From contig CP012818.1 in NCBI GenBank assembly GCA_001936135.1, forward strand, positions 2,356,001 through 2,420,000: 64,000 nt of DNA, written 5' to 3'. The position numbers and the translations under genes are program-made. The DNA comes from Saccharomycopsis fibuligera x Saccharomycopsis cf. fibuligera. Its lineage: Eukaryota; Ascomycota; Saccharomycetes; Ascoideales; Saccharomycopsidaceae. Of the stretch, positions 41,038 through 50,520 are shown piece by piece. The notes under the pieces were generated by a model, which worked only from the letters and a program-made list of their open reading frames with translations, was not told the DNA's origin and made no database searches. The stretch's first letter is position 1. Every line of letters starts with the position of its first letter.

Positions 41038-41704
41038 GACACTGGATGGAAATAAGTGAGAACTTAGCTAGTGAAAAGGATAGATTTGAATCAGATGTAT
41101 ACCAACAAGGAGCGTTGTGGAACAACACACAAGCTAAACGCCGATATATGAGATAAGAGAAAAGAAACACAAAGAGATGAAGAGAGCTGGAGAAGAGAAA
41201 AAAAATTATCTTTTTTTTTTTTTTTACTATGGATGCTTCAAACTCTAATTGGGGAGCACCTAAATATTTTTCCGCTTCAACTGGGGCCTCGGTAGTACTC
41301 TGTGAAAATAGATAGCAATTGTTATCGAGTGCTGCACAGGGAGCAATATGATATAGCAGTTTTGATAAGAGACCAGAGAGAGCAGAAAAGAAAAGAAAAG
41401 AAATAGAGATCAGGAATAGCAAGAGTTTATATAGGAAAAGAGTTGCCACACGTACTACACACAATACAATACTGCGCAGAGTGTGGAATGACAAGCTCCG
41501 AGGCCGAGGAATCCATAAGCAGAAACGCAGTGCCCATCGATGGCGGTAATTGATTGATAAGCAGCCACTACATAGATGCAAACAGCACAGATCACTTCAT
41601 AGTGTGGTCAGTCACTTAGTATTAATGTTTAGTACAAACATATATATATAGTGTACACTAGCGCATAACAGTAAAGAGTCTGAGGTTATTAATAAGCGCC
41701 ATCG

Positions 41705-41710
41705 CACGTG
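41705..41710. promoter_or_regulatory. CACGTG (Cbf1-type) site upstream of GSH1
   Basis: Read on the GSH1 strand the context is TCACGTG, the preferred Cbf1/Met4/Met28 site, about 670 nt before the GSH1 ATG. In S. cerevisiae GSH1 is controlled by Met4 and Yap1 among others. Occupancy is inferred; the distance is long for a yeast site. Confidence 0.45.
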
Positions 41711-41800
41711 AGACGTTATATTATGCATATTTATGTTTACATTTCTGACGCACACTCGTGAGCGCATAATATAACATACTGCGGCATATTGCAGCACAAC

Positions 41801-41830
41801 GCGGAATAATGCGGAATAATGCGGAATAAT
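41801..41830. repeat. 10-bp tandem repeat, three copies
   Basis: GCGGAATAAT occurs three times in tandem, with related GCGGCATATT just before it. It lies ~135 nt from the MRPL3 stop in the GSH1 upstream region. Confidence 0.9.
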
Positions 41831-41966
41831 ACAGCTTAATGCAGTAGCCACATTAAACACTCTACAGAACCCCCAAAGACAGATCTAGAAACATAAGGAA
41901 AACATGATATTTACAAAATGCAGCATACTCTTCTCTTCTTCGTCCTCATCTATCCGTGTATGTACA

Positions 41967-43073
41967 TCACACAATCACCACACCGTGGTCCACCACCCCT
42001 GGCTTGTAGTTTGCATCGCTGGGGAACGAGGCCTCCACCGGGCTGTACAAGTACCAGTTCTTCAATGCATTCACGCTAGCTCTGGTCTTTGCTTCTTTCA
42101 AAGATGCACCATAGCTCTCACCTAATTTTTCTTGGCCGCTGAAAACTCCCACAACGAAAACTGGTCTCTTAGATGCTCTTCCGGTTTCGGCCAACAATCT
42201 GCTGACTGGCTGTTCAAGTCCTTCTCTTTTACATAATACTGACAATTCTCTGGTTGGCTGTTCAAACTTGAACATCTCTTGGACCTTCAAGTCTCTGGCC
42301 AACAATATGTAATCGTAAATGAACTGTTTAGTCTCAGCCAAAGATTTGGTAGATGCGTAATATCCTCCTATGATGGATTTCACCGCAGAAGCCATGGCAG
42401 TTTCCTTAGTCAACAATTTGCTGCTACCTTTGATCTGCTTCAAATTTCTTTCGTGTTCTTCTTCTTTAGAATCGAATCTCAATTTGCCAATACTGAATTC
42501 TTCCGGCTCATCATTCAAGTATTTTTCCAATGCGGTGGTGTTATCAATTTCAATACCCCATGATTTCCCAATAGAATACAAAACACGCTCACTAATAGTG
42601 CCATCAATAGCAGCGTTCAACACGTTCAAGGGCAATCTAGGATATTTCACCAAAAAGTATTCATGCGTATGGTAGCTCAAAAGATTTTTACCAAAAATGT
42701 TCAATCCTTTGTTATTTGGGTATTTGTTGTCTTTCTTGATGCAAGTTAAACATCTGGCCAACGTAGATAGCTTGAAACTGTGAGGCAAGGATAATCTGTT
42801 ATGCAACGTCACCAACTGAGGGCTTTTTGACGCTAGGTCTTCAGTAATTACATCAACAAATGTGTTACTGGTTTTGTTTGCTCTGACACAACTGGTTGAG
42901 AATGCTTTAATGAATGGCGCTGTTAGTGATTGTCGTTCGTGGTTTTTTTGAATTTGTTTTGTATTCATGATATCCGATACTAGCGGACGGAGACTGCGAG
43001 AATGCAACAACATACGTCTTGAGGCCTGCAAGGAGCTCAACCCTAGCTGTCTGGCTATTAGCTTTGTTATCAT
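41967..43073 (-). CDS. MRPL3: Mitochondrial large-subunit ribosomal protein mL44 (Mrpl3)
   Basis: 368 residues from the ATG at 43073. The frame extends a further 33 codons upstream but only to a TTG, and the ATG chosen gives a good mitochondrial presequence (MITKLIARQLGLSSLQASRR...). The protein then shows the RNase III-like fold of mL44 (LVTLHNRLSLPHSFKLSTLARCLTC, HEYFLVKYPRLPLNVLNAAIDG) without catalytic acidic residues, and a C-terminal double-stranded-RNA-binding domain (PVFVVGVFSGQEKLGESYGASLKEAKTRASVNALKNWY). It is a structural component of the 54S subunit, near the exit side. It shares a short divergent promoter with the PLP-homeostasis gene. Confidence 0.9.
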   Translation of the reverse strand: MITKLIARQLGLSSLQASRRMLLHSRSLRPLVSDIMNTKQIQKNHERQSLTAPFIKAFSTSCVRANKTSNTFVDVITEDLASKSPQLVTLHNRLSLPHSFKLSTLARCLTCIKKDNKYPNNKGLNIFGKNLLSYHTHEYFLVKYPRLPLNVLNAAIDGTISERVLYSIGKSWGIEIDNTTALEKYLNDEPEEFSIGKLRFDSKEEEHERNLKQIKGSSKLLTKETAMASAVKSIIGGYYASTKSLAETKQFIYDYILLARDLKVQEMFKFEQPTRELSVLCKREGLEQPVSRLLAETGRASKRPVFVVGVFSGQEKLGESYGASLKEAKTRASVNALKNWYLYSPVEASFPSDANYKPGVVDHGVVIV

Positions 43074-43393
43074 CTTATGTATAGTTTTAGCTTGCCAGTG
43101 TAGTTCCAATATGCTCAAATCAATTAGGCCAGTTGCGTCTATATCGTGTGTCCTGTTGAACCGCTCCCCCAACCAGTTTTAATTTTTCACTGGCCAGGAC
43201 GAACAGAAAAAAAAAAAATTTTCCCTCCCAAAAAAATTGCAGGGTAACTGTGTGAGCTCCTAGGTGACAGACACTCTTTGCCGCTTATATCACTGACAGC
43301 ACTTATATATACAGATGAGGTTTAATACCAGCCATAAGCAACCACCAATTGACACACTACAACCAAATATACTGTAAACACAATCATCTCAAA
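43074..43393. promoter_or_regulatory. Divergent promoter region MRPL3 / YggS-family gene
   Basis: 320 bp between two opposed ATGs, with a TATATA-like stretch at about 43304-43312 upstream of the plus-strand gene. An A run at 43208-43217 lies in the middle. No named site recognised. Confidence 0.45.
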
Positions 43394-44158
43394 ATGGCCG
43401 CCAAAGCAACTGCTGAAAGAGTCCTGGAACTCTCCCAAAACTACGCCAAAATAGCCGCCCGCGTCACTGCAGCCGCCACAAAATACAACCGCAACCCAAA
43501 CCACATCAAAATCCTTCCAGTGTCAAAATGGAAGCCTGCTTCTGATATCCAGGCGCTTTACGATAACGACAATCTTAGACATTTTGGAGAAAACTATGTG
43601 CAAGAACTTGTTGAAAAAGCACATGTGCTACCAGAAGACATCCAATGGCATTTCATTGGTGCCTTGCAATCCAATAAAATCAAAGATGTTGCTGGCAAGG
43701 TGAAAAACTTGTACTCAGTAGAATCTCTCTCTGAGGAGAAAAAAATCAAAAAATTGAATGATTCTAGACAACCAAACTGGCCTAAAGTTAATGTTTTTTT
43801 GCAAATTAATACTTCCAGTGAAGAGCAGAAATCCGGCTTAAGCTACGATGACAAAGAAGGTGTATTGAAACAAGTTGAATTTATTACAAATCAATGTGAA
43901 AACTTGATATTCAAAGGATTTATGACTATCGGGTCTATTGAGCAGTCGAAACGCTCTGACTCTGAGGAAAATCAGGACTTCAAAAGATTAGTAGAATTGA
44001 AGCAATGGCTTGCTGAGCAGTTGAAATTGAACCAAGACGACATTGAGTTATCGATGGGCATGAGCAGCGATTTTGAAGAAGCGATTAGACAAGGTACTAG
44101 CTATGTCAGAATTGGTACCAATATCTTTGGTGCAAGAGATTATTCTGGCAAGAAGTAG
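43394..44158 (+). CDS. PLP homeostasis protein (YggS/PLPBP family; YBL036C-like)
   Basis: 254 residues starting at the first in-frame ATG (43394); the open frame upstream has no ATG. Characteristic family motifs: ILPVSKWKPASDIQALYD (Lys is the PLP-binding residue), LRHFGENYVQELVEKA, WHFIGALQSNKIKD, FLQINTSSEEQKSG, FKGFMTIG, and SMGMSSDFEEAIRQGTSYVRIGTNIFG. The protein is a single-domain TIM-barrel resembling the N-terminal half of alanine racemase; it binds pyridoxal phosphate without known enzymatic activity and keeps free PLP in balance. The S. cerevisiae orthologue YBL036C is 257 residues, so length is normal. Confidence 0.95.
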   Translation: MAAKATAERVLELSQNYAKIAARVTAAATKYNRNPNHIKILPVSKWKPASDIQALYDNDNLRHFGENYVQELVEKAHVLPEDIQWHFIGALQSNKIKDVAGKVKNLYSVESLSEEKKIKKLNDSRQPNWPKVNVFLQINTSSEEQKSGLSYDDKEGVLKQVEFITNQCENLIFKGFMTIGSIEQSKRSDSEENQDFKRLVELKQWLAEQLKLNQDDIELSMGMSSDFEEAIRQGTSYVRIGTNIFGARDYSGKK

Positions 44159-44454
44159 ATTTAATTCCTTTGATTTATGTGTATATAAATGTAATTGATA
44201 TGTTATTAAGATAGCAGTGTTTGATTATTTGAGTGTAAATAAAGGAACGCGAACTCTGTGTGTGTTACACCCCTTGATTTCCTGATATGTACTTAGAGGG
44301 TGTATAGAAGAAAACAGCGGCAATGCGGAAAAGGAAAGACTCTTGAATGTAGTAATAAGCCACCAACTTTCAGAGTCATTCATCTTCTTCATAGTCATTT
44401 TATTGTCCAACTTATTCACCCTGATACCTTCTCAATCAAAAAATTGTTAAAAAA

Positions 44455-46227
44455 ATGTCACTTTTTCAAGAACTACGCCAATCATATCATATTAACAATA
44501 ACTTTAACCTTGCTTCTTTTCCTGACATAAAAAGGACACTAGCAATAGTTCAGTCATTCTTGAAAGTGCTTGTATATGCCAACCGTCAAAATGACCAAAA
44601 TCAACCACAACAACAGCAGCAACAGCAAGAAAGAGAAAATTTAATACTGACAATAAATTCATTTTTCGACTCTTTGTTAAAGTCCCTAGCTGCTCAAAAC
44701 TATAAGCAAAGTTATGTCATTTTAACCACAATAATTCAAGATTTTTTGCTTACTTTTAAAATTGAGCGCAAGTTTACTGATAACGTTGTATTAAAAGCAC
44801 ACTTAGTACAGCTATTTAAGCTTTACTTCCAAGTTATTGATTTATTATTATCTCTTGAAAATAAGCAGTCTAATAATATTAATATTAATATTAATAATGG
44901 CAGCCGCAATGATTATACAAGCAGCGGTATAGAGAGCGCCAACGGCAATGGACATGCAAATAGTGAAAATGACGAAGCAGCAAGAAAGGACATCAAAGGG
45001 ATCTTCCAAAATGGTGAGATTTTAGACAACGTTGGCTATTTTTTCAGTAAATTACAACAAATGCAACTTAACGATGTGCCCAGACAAATTCCACCACAAG
45101 ACAGAGAACGTTTATCTTTGTCTACAACTGTGGAGTCGTTATATCATAGTGATCCAATATTGATATATTTGATCTGCGCTATTGAATTCAAACATAATTT
45201 GAAATCACCAGATGTAATTTGTTCTCAAATTTCTGAATACTTCAAGACTTTGGACTTTTATGAGTTTAATATACTCCAGGCAGAATTGAATTCTTTATCC
45301 TCATCAACTGATGGAAATGGAAGTCAAGCATCAATTAGTGATGCTGCTAAGATAAAAGAAAATTACAATAATAATAAGGTGACAGGACTAAAGCAATTGA
45401 TCGAGTTTTACATTGCTGATGTCAGAATTGACGTGAAAAACAATCGTGATGTCAATATTCCTCTAACTAATAATATTCAAGAATTTTTAGAACTCAATCC
45501 CTTTGTGAACAAAAATAAAGAGCATTGGCAAAATGTGATTGATTCAGTAAAAAAACGGTACAATGAATTAGCTAAATCAGTTCAAGATAAGCAAAAACAA
45601 CAACAGGCAGCACATGCTGCTGAAATTGCCAGTCGCAGCGCTAGCGAGGAAAATGTCCTTACTTCTGGTGCTGCTTCTGATGCTGCTGGCGTATTAAGTA
45701 ACGGGTACATTCATGCAAATGGATACACGGCAGCTGCTCTGGTGCGCAGTAATCGCGGCCGCGACAACAACAAATACAAAAATAAAAACAAAAGCAAACC
45801 AGCAAACGGAATCACTCAGTCAAAAAATGACATAATAAACGATAGAAAACAGCAGATTTATAAGAAATTTTCCCGCAAGCATCCACATATTAACATGAAT
45901 AGCAAACTTTCCTCCTTTAATACCGAAGAAGGCTCGGAAGGTGAATTCAATTCAGACTACGATGATGAATCAAGCAGACACTTAACCATATCTTCGGAAA
46001 ATTCTCTCTACGGCAATCTAAAAGTCTTAATTCAATATAATTTGCTCAATAATAAGATAAGTAGTATTAGCAGCAAAAGCAAACTAAAAGTTTTTATTGT
46101 GTTCATGTTGGCAACTTTGGCCAATTTAACGGTGTTGTCATTTGTTGTAATGATTTATAAAAAGAAGAGCAATGCTGGGATAGCTAAGGTAATCAATAGT
46201 TTGAAAAATAAGTTTTGGAGAAGGTGA
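44455..46227 (+). CDS. Tail-anchored membrane protein, possibly Pex15/Pex26-like
   Basis: 590 residues, not firmly recognised. It has a helical N-terminal region (SLFQELRQSYHINNNFNLASFPDIKR...) broken by a Gln-rich run, an Asn/Ser-rich stretch, a second helical region (LSTTVESLYHSDPILIYLICAIE; GLKQLIEFYIADVRID near residue 320), a Lys/Asn-rich basic segment, then one hydrophobic helix at about 543-565 (FIVFMLATLANLTVLSFVVMI) followed by a short basic tail (KKKSNAG...KNKFWRR). That is a tail-anchored topology with most of the protein cytosolic. The GLxxLIExxI..V motif ahead of a basic linker and tail anchor resembles Pex15, the peroxisomal anchor of the Pex1-Pex6 AAA complex, but this is weak. 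Other tail-anchored ER or mitochondrial proteins are possible. Confidence 0.7.
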   Translation: MSLFQELRQSYHINNNFNLASFPDIKRTLAIVQSFLKVLVYANRQNDQNQPQQQQQQQERENLILTINSFFDSLLKSLAAQNYKQSYVILTTIIQDFLLTFKIERKFTDNVVLKAHLVQLFKLYFQVIDLLLSLENKQSNNINININNGSRNDYTSSGIESANGNGHANSENDEAARKDIKGIFQNGEILDNVGYFFSKLQQMQLNDVPRQIPPQDRERLSLSTTVESLYHSDPILIYLICAIEFKHNLKSPDVICSQISEYFKTLDFYEFNILQAELNSLSSSTDGNGSQASISDAAKIKENYNNNKVTGLKQLIEFYIADVRIDVKNNRDVNIPLTNNIQEFLELNPFVNKNKEHWQNVIDSVKKRYNELAKSVQDKQKQQQAAHAAEIASRSASEENVLTSGAASDAAGVLSNGYIHANGYTAAALVRSNRGRDNNKYKNKNKSKPANGITQSKNDIINDRKQQIYKKFSRKHPHINMNSKLSSFNTEEGSEGEFNSDYDDESSRHLTISSENSLYGNLKVLIQYNLLNNKISSISSKSKLKVFIVFMLATLANLTVLSFVVMIYKKKSNAGIAKVINSLKNKFWRR

Positions 46228-46516
46228 AAGGTTTAATTTGAACATATCACACAAAATATCAACGATCGAATTTACACTAATGTGCTGACTTTTAATTTTT
46301 TTTTTTTTTCACCCACAAGATCAATTGATGAGCAAGCTCATTTCGGTTATTCTCATTAAGAGGTAAATAAGTGGCGTTATGCGACATGAGGTTTAGTTAC
46401 TACCACAATGAATTTGTATAACTTCATTTTTAATTTAAGAGAATATGTGAAAAGTTAATTGATACGTGAATATAAACGTGGATTTAAAAAAAAAAAAAAA
46501 AAGTTATACTTCTATG

Positions 46517-46618
46517 TGTCGGAATTATACTAATATCATCACACACACCGTCCATCAAGTATAATTTTCCTTTTTGCTAAACTGTATTCGGTGGCGAAAG
46601 AACAGTCTTAAGCACGTA
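46517..46618 (+). mobile_element. LTR end, plus orientation
   Basis: Starts TGTCGGAATTATAC and runs ~100 bp. It is an inverted, about 88% matching copy of 47057-47157 (my count by eye) and related to the LTR start at 23692. Forms a potential foldback with that copy. Confidence 0.7.
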
Positions 46619-46729
46619 TGATTACTAAAAGTAACAAATATCAAAGACAGTATGGAATTTTTTTCATTGTGTTGGCATTATAGTTGAGGAATGAAATAGT
46701 TATATATAATTGGGAAACCAGAATACTTT

Positions 46730-46910
46730 TATTTACGGAATGCTGATATCTTATGGTTCATGATTATTGGTTGTAAATGCCTTGTATTTTCAATATAACT
46801 AAATAGTGATAAGCGTATAACAATATTGGGTTAAACCGTATATAAATAATAAACAGACTGAATAAAACACCCTTAGTGTTGAGCTATAAATAGTAGTGGA
46901 TATGCATACT
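46730..46910 (+). repeat. LTR R/U5-like segment, related to 23870-24030
   Basis: Shares GCTGATATCT, GTAAATGCCTTGTATTT, ATAACAATATTGGGTT, ACCGTATATAAATAAT, CAGACTGAATAA and ATAAATAGTAGT in the same order and orientation as 23870-24030 and, in part, 24131-24230. A TATATAAA box lies inside. Confidence 0.7.
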
Positions 46911-46956
46911 TTGATACCATATAAATAAAATTACGTAACTGTATCTCAATTCCATA

Positions 46957-47157
46957 GTATAGTGACTAAACCTACCTTTGGGAATTACCTCTGCGCAACA
47001 CTGATTAGGTTAGTCTCTCTAGTGGTGAAGGGAAATCACTCACTTCAGATTTAGTTACGTGCGTAAGACTGTTCTTTCGCCACTGAATACAGTTTAGAAA
47101 AAAGGAAAATTATACCTGATGGACAGTATATGTGATGATATTGGTATATTTCCAACA
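46957..47157 (-). mobile_element. Solo or truncated LTR, minus orientation, upstream of tRNA-Gln
   Basis: Reads TGTTGGAAATATACC from 47157 on the minus strand, followed by the leader shared with 23692, then the block 46957-47045 shared with 23316-23405. It lacks about 180 bp between these parts relative to the copy at 23190-23692. Ends about 130 bp upstream of the tRNA-Gln gene, a usual Ty insertion zone. Confidence 0.65.
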
Positions 47158-47285
47158 ATAATTCCAATACTCGATAGGTCTAGAACCCAATATCCGTCAT
47201 AGACAATAAACTCCGACATACTATATTGTGCATTGAAAAATCTCTGCAACAACATAAAAAACTTTGAAACATAAACCTTCAATAA

Positions 47286-47371
47286 GGTTGTATAGTGTAG
47301 TGGTTATCACTTTCGGTTTTGATTCCAAGCTGAAGCGTCCGAACAACCCCGGTTCGAATCCGGGTACGACC
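47286..47371 (+). tRNA. tRNA-Gln(TTG) with intron
   Basis: Acceptor GGTTGTA pairs with TACGACC (one T-G). D arm TAGTGTAGTGGTTATCA and T arm CCCCGGTTCGAATCCGGG match yeast tRNA-Gln. The anticodon TTG is at 47319-47321 inside stem TTCGG/CCGAA. A 15-nt intron (47323-47337) follows the base 3' of the anticodon. It decodes CAA, and a T7 terminator follows at 47372. Confidence 0.95.
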
Positions 47372-47724
47372 TTTTTTTGTTGTAGTGCCTCTTCTTGCCT
47401 AATTTACTCTCTTATATCAAGTGTATATTTTTAATGTGTGCTTTGATGTTATCAATTTAGCGTCATTTTGAATATTGTAATATATACTCATGTTTTTTTT
47501 AGTATTTTTATGTTTGGAGCAATTAGGATCATTGTATATTGATAGTGATGTTGGCTGTCTGGTAAATTATTTGAAACTATGCAAGCCGACTTTTACGGAT
47601 ACTGTTGAAAAACTTGCATTTGCATTATCATGACCTGGAATAGAATGTTGTGAGCATTTCCTTAATAATGTTCACGTTCTTGGTCAGTCTGGGTTCGCAA
47701 GCATAAAGGCAGACGACACCCTAG

Positions 47725-47910
47725 TTGTTATCGAAAATTTGTATAAAGGTCGGCAACGTGTTCCTTATAGCGCGTACATATATAGGTGGAATAAAGAATA
47801 AGCCTACATACCCATATAGCCCTTCATAATTCTCCACTGTATATACTATATAGAAATGCTTAAAAGATTATATTTCTTATTATTTTTATACAGTTAATAG
47901 GTCGTTCTTG
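47725..47910 (+). repeat. Second repeat family, copy 2
   Basis: Homologous to 24440-24640 in the same orientation: GTTATCGAAAATTTGTATAAAGG, CAACGTGTTCCTTATAGC, ACATACCCATATAGCCCTTCATAATTC, CACTGTATATACTATATAGAAA. It carries a GTATAAAGG box. Likely an LTR remnant of a different element from the TGTTGG family. Confidence 0.6.
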
Positions 47911-47918
47911 TGCGTGAA

Positions 47919-47941
47919 TATATATATATATATATATATAT
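47919..47941. repeat. TA dinucleotide microsatellite
   Basis: About eleven TA units, directly following the second-family repeat. Confidence 0.9.
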
Positions 47942-49378
47942 TAAAAAGATTGGGCCGCTACAGGTTCTGTTCTACTCTCTCTCCGTACTAATATCTTTGA
48001 TGTGCATCCTAATATGGGATCCTTTAATTTCTTTCACTGTCTTACGTTCTGATCTGGTAAACTTTGAGCTATATATTATTACTATTTAGTTTTATTAGAA
48101 ATATTAGTTTTCGATGTAATATAGGTAAATTTGATAATTTTTCCTTTAAGGCCAAGGAAGTGAAGAAACTATGCATAGTTGTTTAATGTTGAATGGTTGG
48201 AAGAAAAACATGATAATTATAATTTATATATAGAAAAAAACGAGTTTGATAGTAAAAGTTTGAACCAAAGGGTATTTTGTTTCACCAGGTTTTCTCGATT
48301 TATCTGATAGCGTCGTTCCATTTGTTTTTTGTCACGTAGCAGATTACTATATCGACAACGTTAAAACACTTTTTTACGTTATTGGCTATGGTGAAAATGC
48401 AAAACAAGTGCGTAATATCCAACCAATAATATTTTTTATAACTGGCTATGTTCTCCCCCAGTTCAACCATTTTGTTAATTTGTTGAAATATGAAGAGAAA
48501 TAAACTCCATATTAGCCAGATATACTTACTTATTGAATACAGTCATTTTTCTCTTTATAAACCGTCTATTAGCCATATATTTGATCGATTCTAAAAGACT
48601 ATATTTTCTCTATATTATCTGTTATTGTCCTCGCCTTTTTCTTCCTTATTTTACTTTAAAAAACTCTTTTCATTATCTTTAGTTTCCTCATCTATTTTGT
48701 GCCACTGAATTTTCTTTTTTATTTGCTTTTCTTAGGCCTTCACAATAAAACATTTTGGTTTTTGCTTCCTAACTTACATTCAAATATTATTTTTTTTCTC
48801 TTATATTACTTTCCTTTTTGCTTTTTGTTTTTGTTTCCATTTGTGTGTTTTATTGGCCATACATGGTCTTGTCAAATGTGCTTCCATTCCTGACCCGTTC
48901 TCGGTAAGTATTAACACTTGTTTTCCATTTGAAGCCAATAAATCATTTGTGGTAATATAGATATTACTTCTATAGTAACCAGATTATATTGAGACAACAT
49001 ATCTGTTTTCACTTTGGTTTCTTAATCTCGCTCAGATAGATAGTACAAAGTTGTCAGAAAGAATAATAGAAGCAGTAAAGACTTTAACAGTGTACTATTT
49101 ATCTTGTTTGTACAAGAATGCTCAAATATTGGGATGTATCGGGATTAGTAAATTAACTTTTTGTTTTAGGTGTGCATTTATATACAGCTGAAAATGCAAA
49201 ATTTCCTTCAAGTAAATAATTATATATTTACTCAACTTCATTAGCATATATTCATTCAACAGTTTATTTACTAAGTCCATAATCACTACATATTACTATA
49301 TCGCACCGTTACTAGTAAATTTGTTTATACAGTACAACAAAAACTAACAGATATGGTAATAAATGAAGCACAAATAGC

Positions 49379-50188
49379 CTAGTTTTGCTCCCTGCTAATA
49401 ACCGCCCACCAGTTGTCTCTCTCATAACCAGACCGCACCACTTTCCCACCAGCGGCCAACACGTCGTTTTCAAGCTCTCCTTTCTTATATAAATGGTAGT
49501 ATCTCATCTTAGTCTCTGGAGCTTCCTCCTTCTCTTGTTCTTCTTTTTGCTCTCCTTTTTCGCCTTCTCCCTCCTCATTATTCATTTTCCTTGATCGATT
49601 TCCCTTCTTATCCTTCTTTTTTCCCTTTTTTTGAAGCACCCACGGCACAAGAACGTCCTGCGGCATCCCTTCTTTCCACCCACGACGACTATTCTGCTGC
49701 TCAAGAGCCCACACGTAAATTAGTGCTTGTCCATTAGTATTAAGTTTGCTGAGAATATGCTTTACTGCTTGCACTCTTCTTTGCTTGTTGGAAAAATGAT
49801 GAATCACCGCAATTGAAATGACAAAATCAAAACTGTTATTGAAATGAGGAAGTACTAGCCCATCCGCCACCACGGTGTCTGAAAAATGCTGCTTTTTCGC
49901 ATTGTTGTCAAATGCAAGTCGTACCAAGTTTTCTGAATGATCACTACCAATGATATAAACATTGTTGTTAATGCCCAAATACTTGCCGTTGCCACAACCA
50001 ACATCAAGACCTATACTTCCTGATGTCCTCGTTTTAAGAAAATCTTCGACAATGGGCCATGGCTTGTAGCGCGTTTGTGAGAAATGGGCAGCAATGTCAT
50101 TATACACTTGATGTACATAAGTTGCTTCTGTCTGGGCTGGATCTGCTACCTGAAGCATCTTGGCCTCTTCTTGTTCCTTGTCCATCAT
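49379..50188 (-). CDS. TRM9: tRNA wobble-uridine carboxymethyl methyltransferase Trm9
   Basis: 269 residues. Family features: YVHQVYNDIAAHFSQTRYKPWPIVEDFL at the start of the domain, the SAM-binding motif LDVGCGNGKYLG (residues 61-72), GSDHSENLV, and DFVISIAVIHHFS (post-I region), then RGWKEGMPQDVLVPWVLQ and YYHLYKKGELE...WWAVISR near the end. Trm9 with Trm112 makes the final methyl transfer to mcm5U/mcm5s2U at position 34 of several tRNAs, including tRNA-Gln(UUG), whose gene lies 2 kb away. A Lys/Glu-rich insert (about residues 190-228) is unlike most orthologues in length. Two consecutive ATGs are present; either could be the start. Confidence 0.93.
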   Translation of the reverse strand: MMDKEQEEAKMLQVADPAQTEATYVHQVYNDIAAHFSQTRYKPWPIVEDFLKTRTSGSIGLDVGCGNGKYLGINNNVYIIGSDHSENLVRLAFDNNAKKQHFSDTVVADGLVLPHFNNSFDFVISIAVIHHFSNKQRRVQAVKHILSKLNTNGQALIYVWALEQQNSRRGWKEGMPQDVLVPWVLQKKGKKKDKKGNRSRKMNNEEGEGEKGEQKEEQEKEEAPETKMRYYHLYKKGELENDVLAAGGKVVRSGYERDNWWAVISREQN

Positions 50189-50520
50189 GTTCTGTTTAAA
50201 TGGTGGTGGTGGTGTGTGTGCTGGGTGATATGTAATCTATCTTGTGAGATTATGTACTGGATCACTATTCACAAATGTTTGATTTCTCTGTTATTTACCA
50301 CATTTATAGATTTATCTGCTTCTGGTCCTGAAACTGAAATAAAATTTTCCATGCATGTTAAAAAACATACAGTCACGTGTATAACACCGAAACTCAAGAC
50401 ATAGACGCATCAAGCAATAGTATGACAGCTATAGCGTATATGCCTAATTTTGGCAGAATAGACCAGCCCAAACCATCCCAACGCAGGTATATCAATGGCT
50501 GAGAACCTATAATAATTAAT
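50189..50520. promoter_or_regulatory. Divergent promoter region TRM9 / GPI17
   Basis: 332 bp between two opposed ATGs. A CACGTG E-box (50374-50379) lies in the middle. Confidence 0.5.
50374..50379. promoter_or_regulatory. CACGTG site in TRM9/GPI17 promoter
   Basis: Palindromic E-box with TCACGTGT context, 186 nt upstream of TRM9 and 142 nt upstream of GPI17. Candidate Cbf1-type site. Confidence 0.4.

Larger units (their letters stand above)
41038..41966. other. GSH1 promoter region and MRPL3 3' flank
   Basis: 929 bp. It holds a CACGTG site (41705-41710), a 10-bp unit repeated three times (41801-41830) and a T run at about 41212-41225. A 211-codon minus-strand ORF spanning 40946-41581 is judged spurious. 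No other gene seen. Confidence 0.5.
46228..47285. other. LTR nest upstream of tRNA-Gln
   Basis: 3' flank of the tail-anchored protein gene, then a nest of LTR fragments running up to the tRNA. It holds two inverted ~100-bp LTR ends (46517-46618 and 47057-47157), an LTR central block at 46957-47045, and R/U5-like sequence at 46730-46910. No coding sequence of a retroelement remains. Confidence 0.6.
47372..49378. other. 2.0 kb gene-free region, tRNA-Gln to TRM9
   Basis: Contains the Pol III T-run terminator, the second-family repeat (47725-47910), a TA dinucleotide run (47919-47941), and a likely further LTR end near 48455-48475: a 14-bp ATGGTTGAACTGGG-type match, inverted, to 24342-24356. ORFs are short and low quality. 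No gene seen. Confidence 0.5.

Noticed and set aside
40946-41581. 211-codon minus-strand ORF rich in Leu/Phe/Ser/Cys
   Set aside because: It overlaps the GSH1 first exon and intron in another frame, starts in promoter sequence and shows no domain; the spliced GSH1 model explains the region better.
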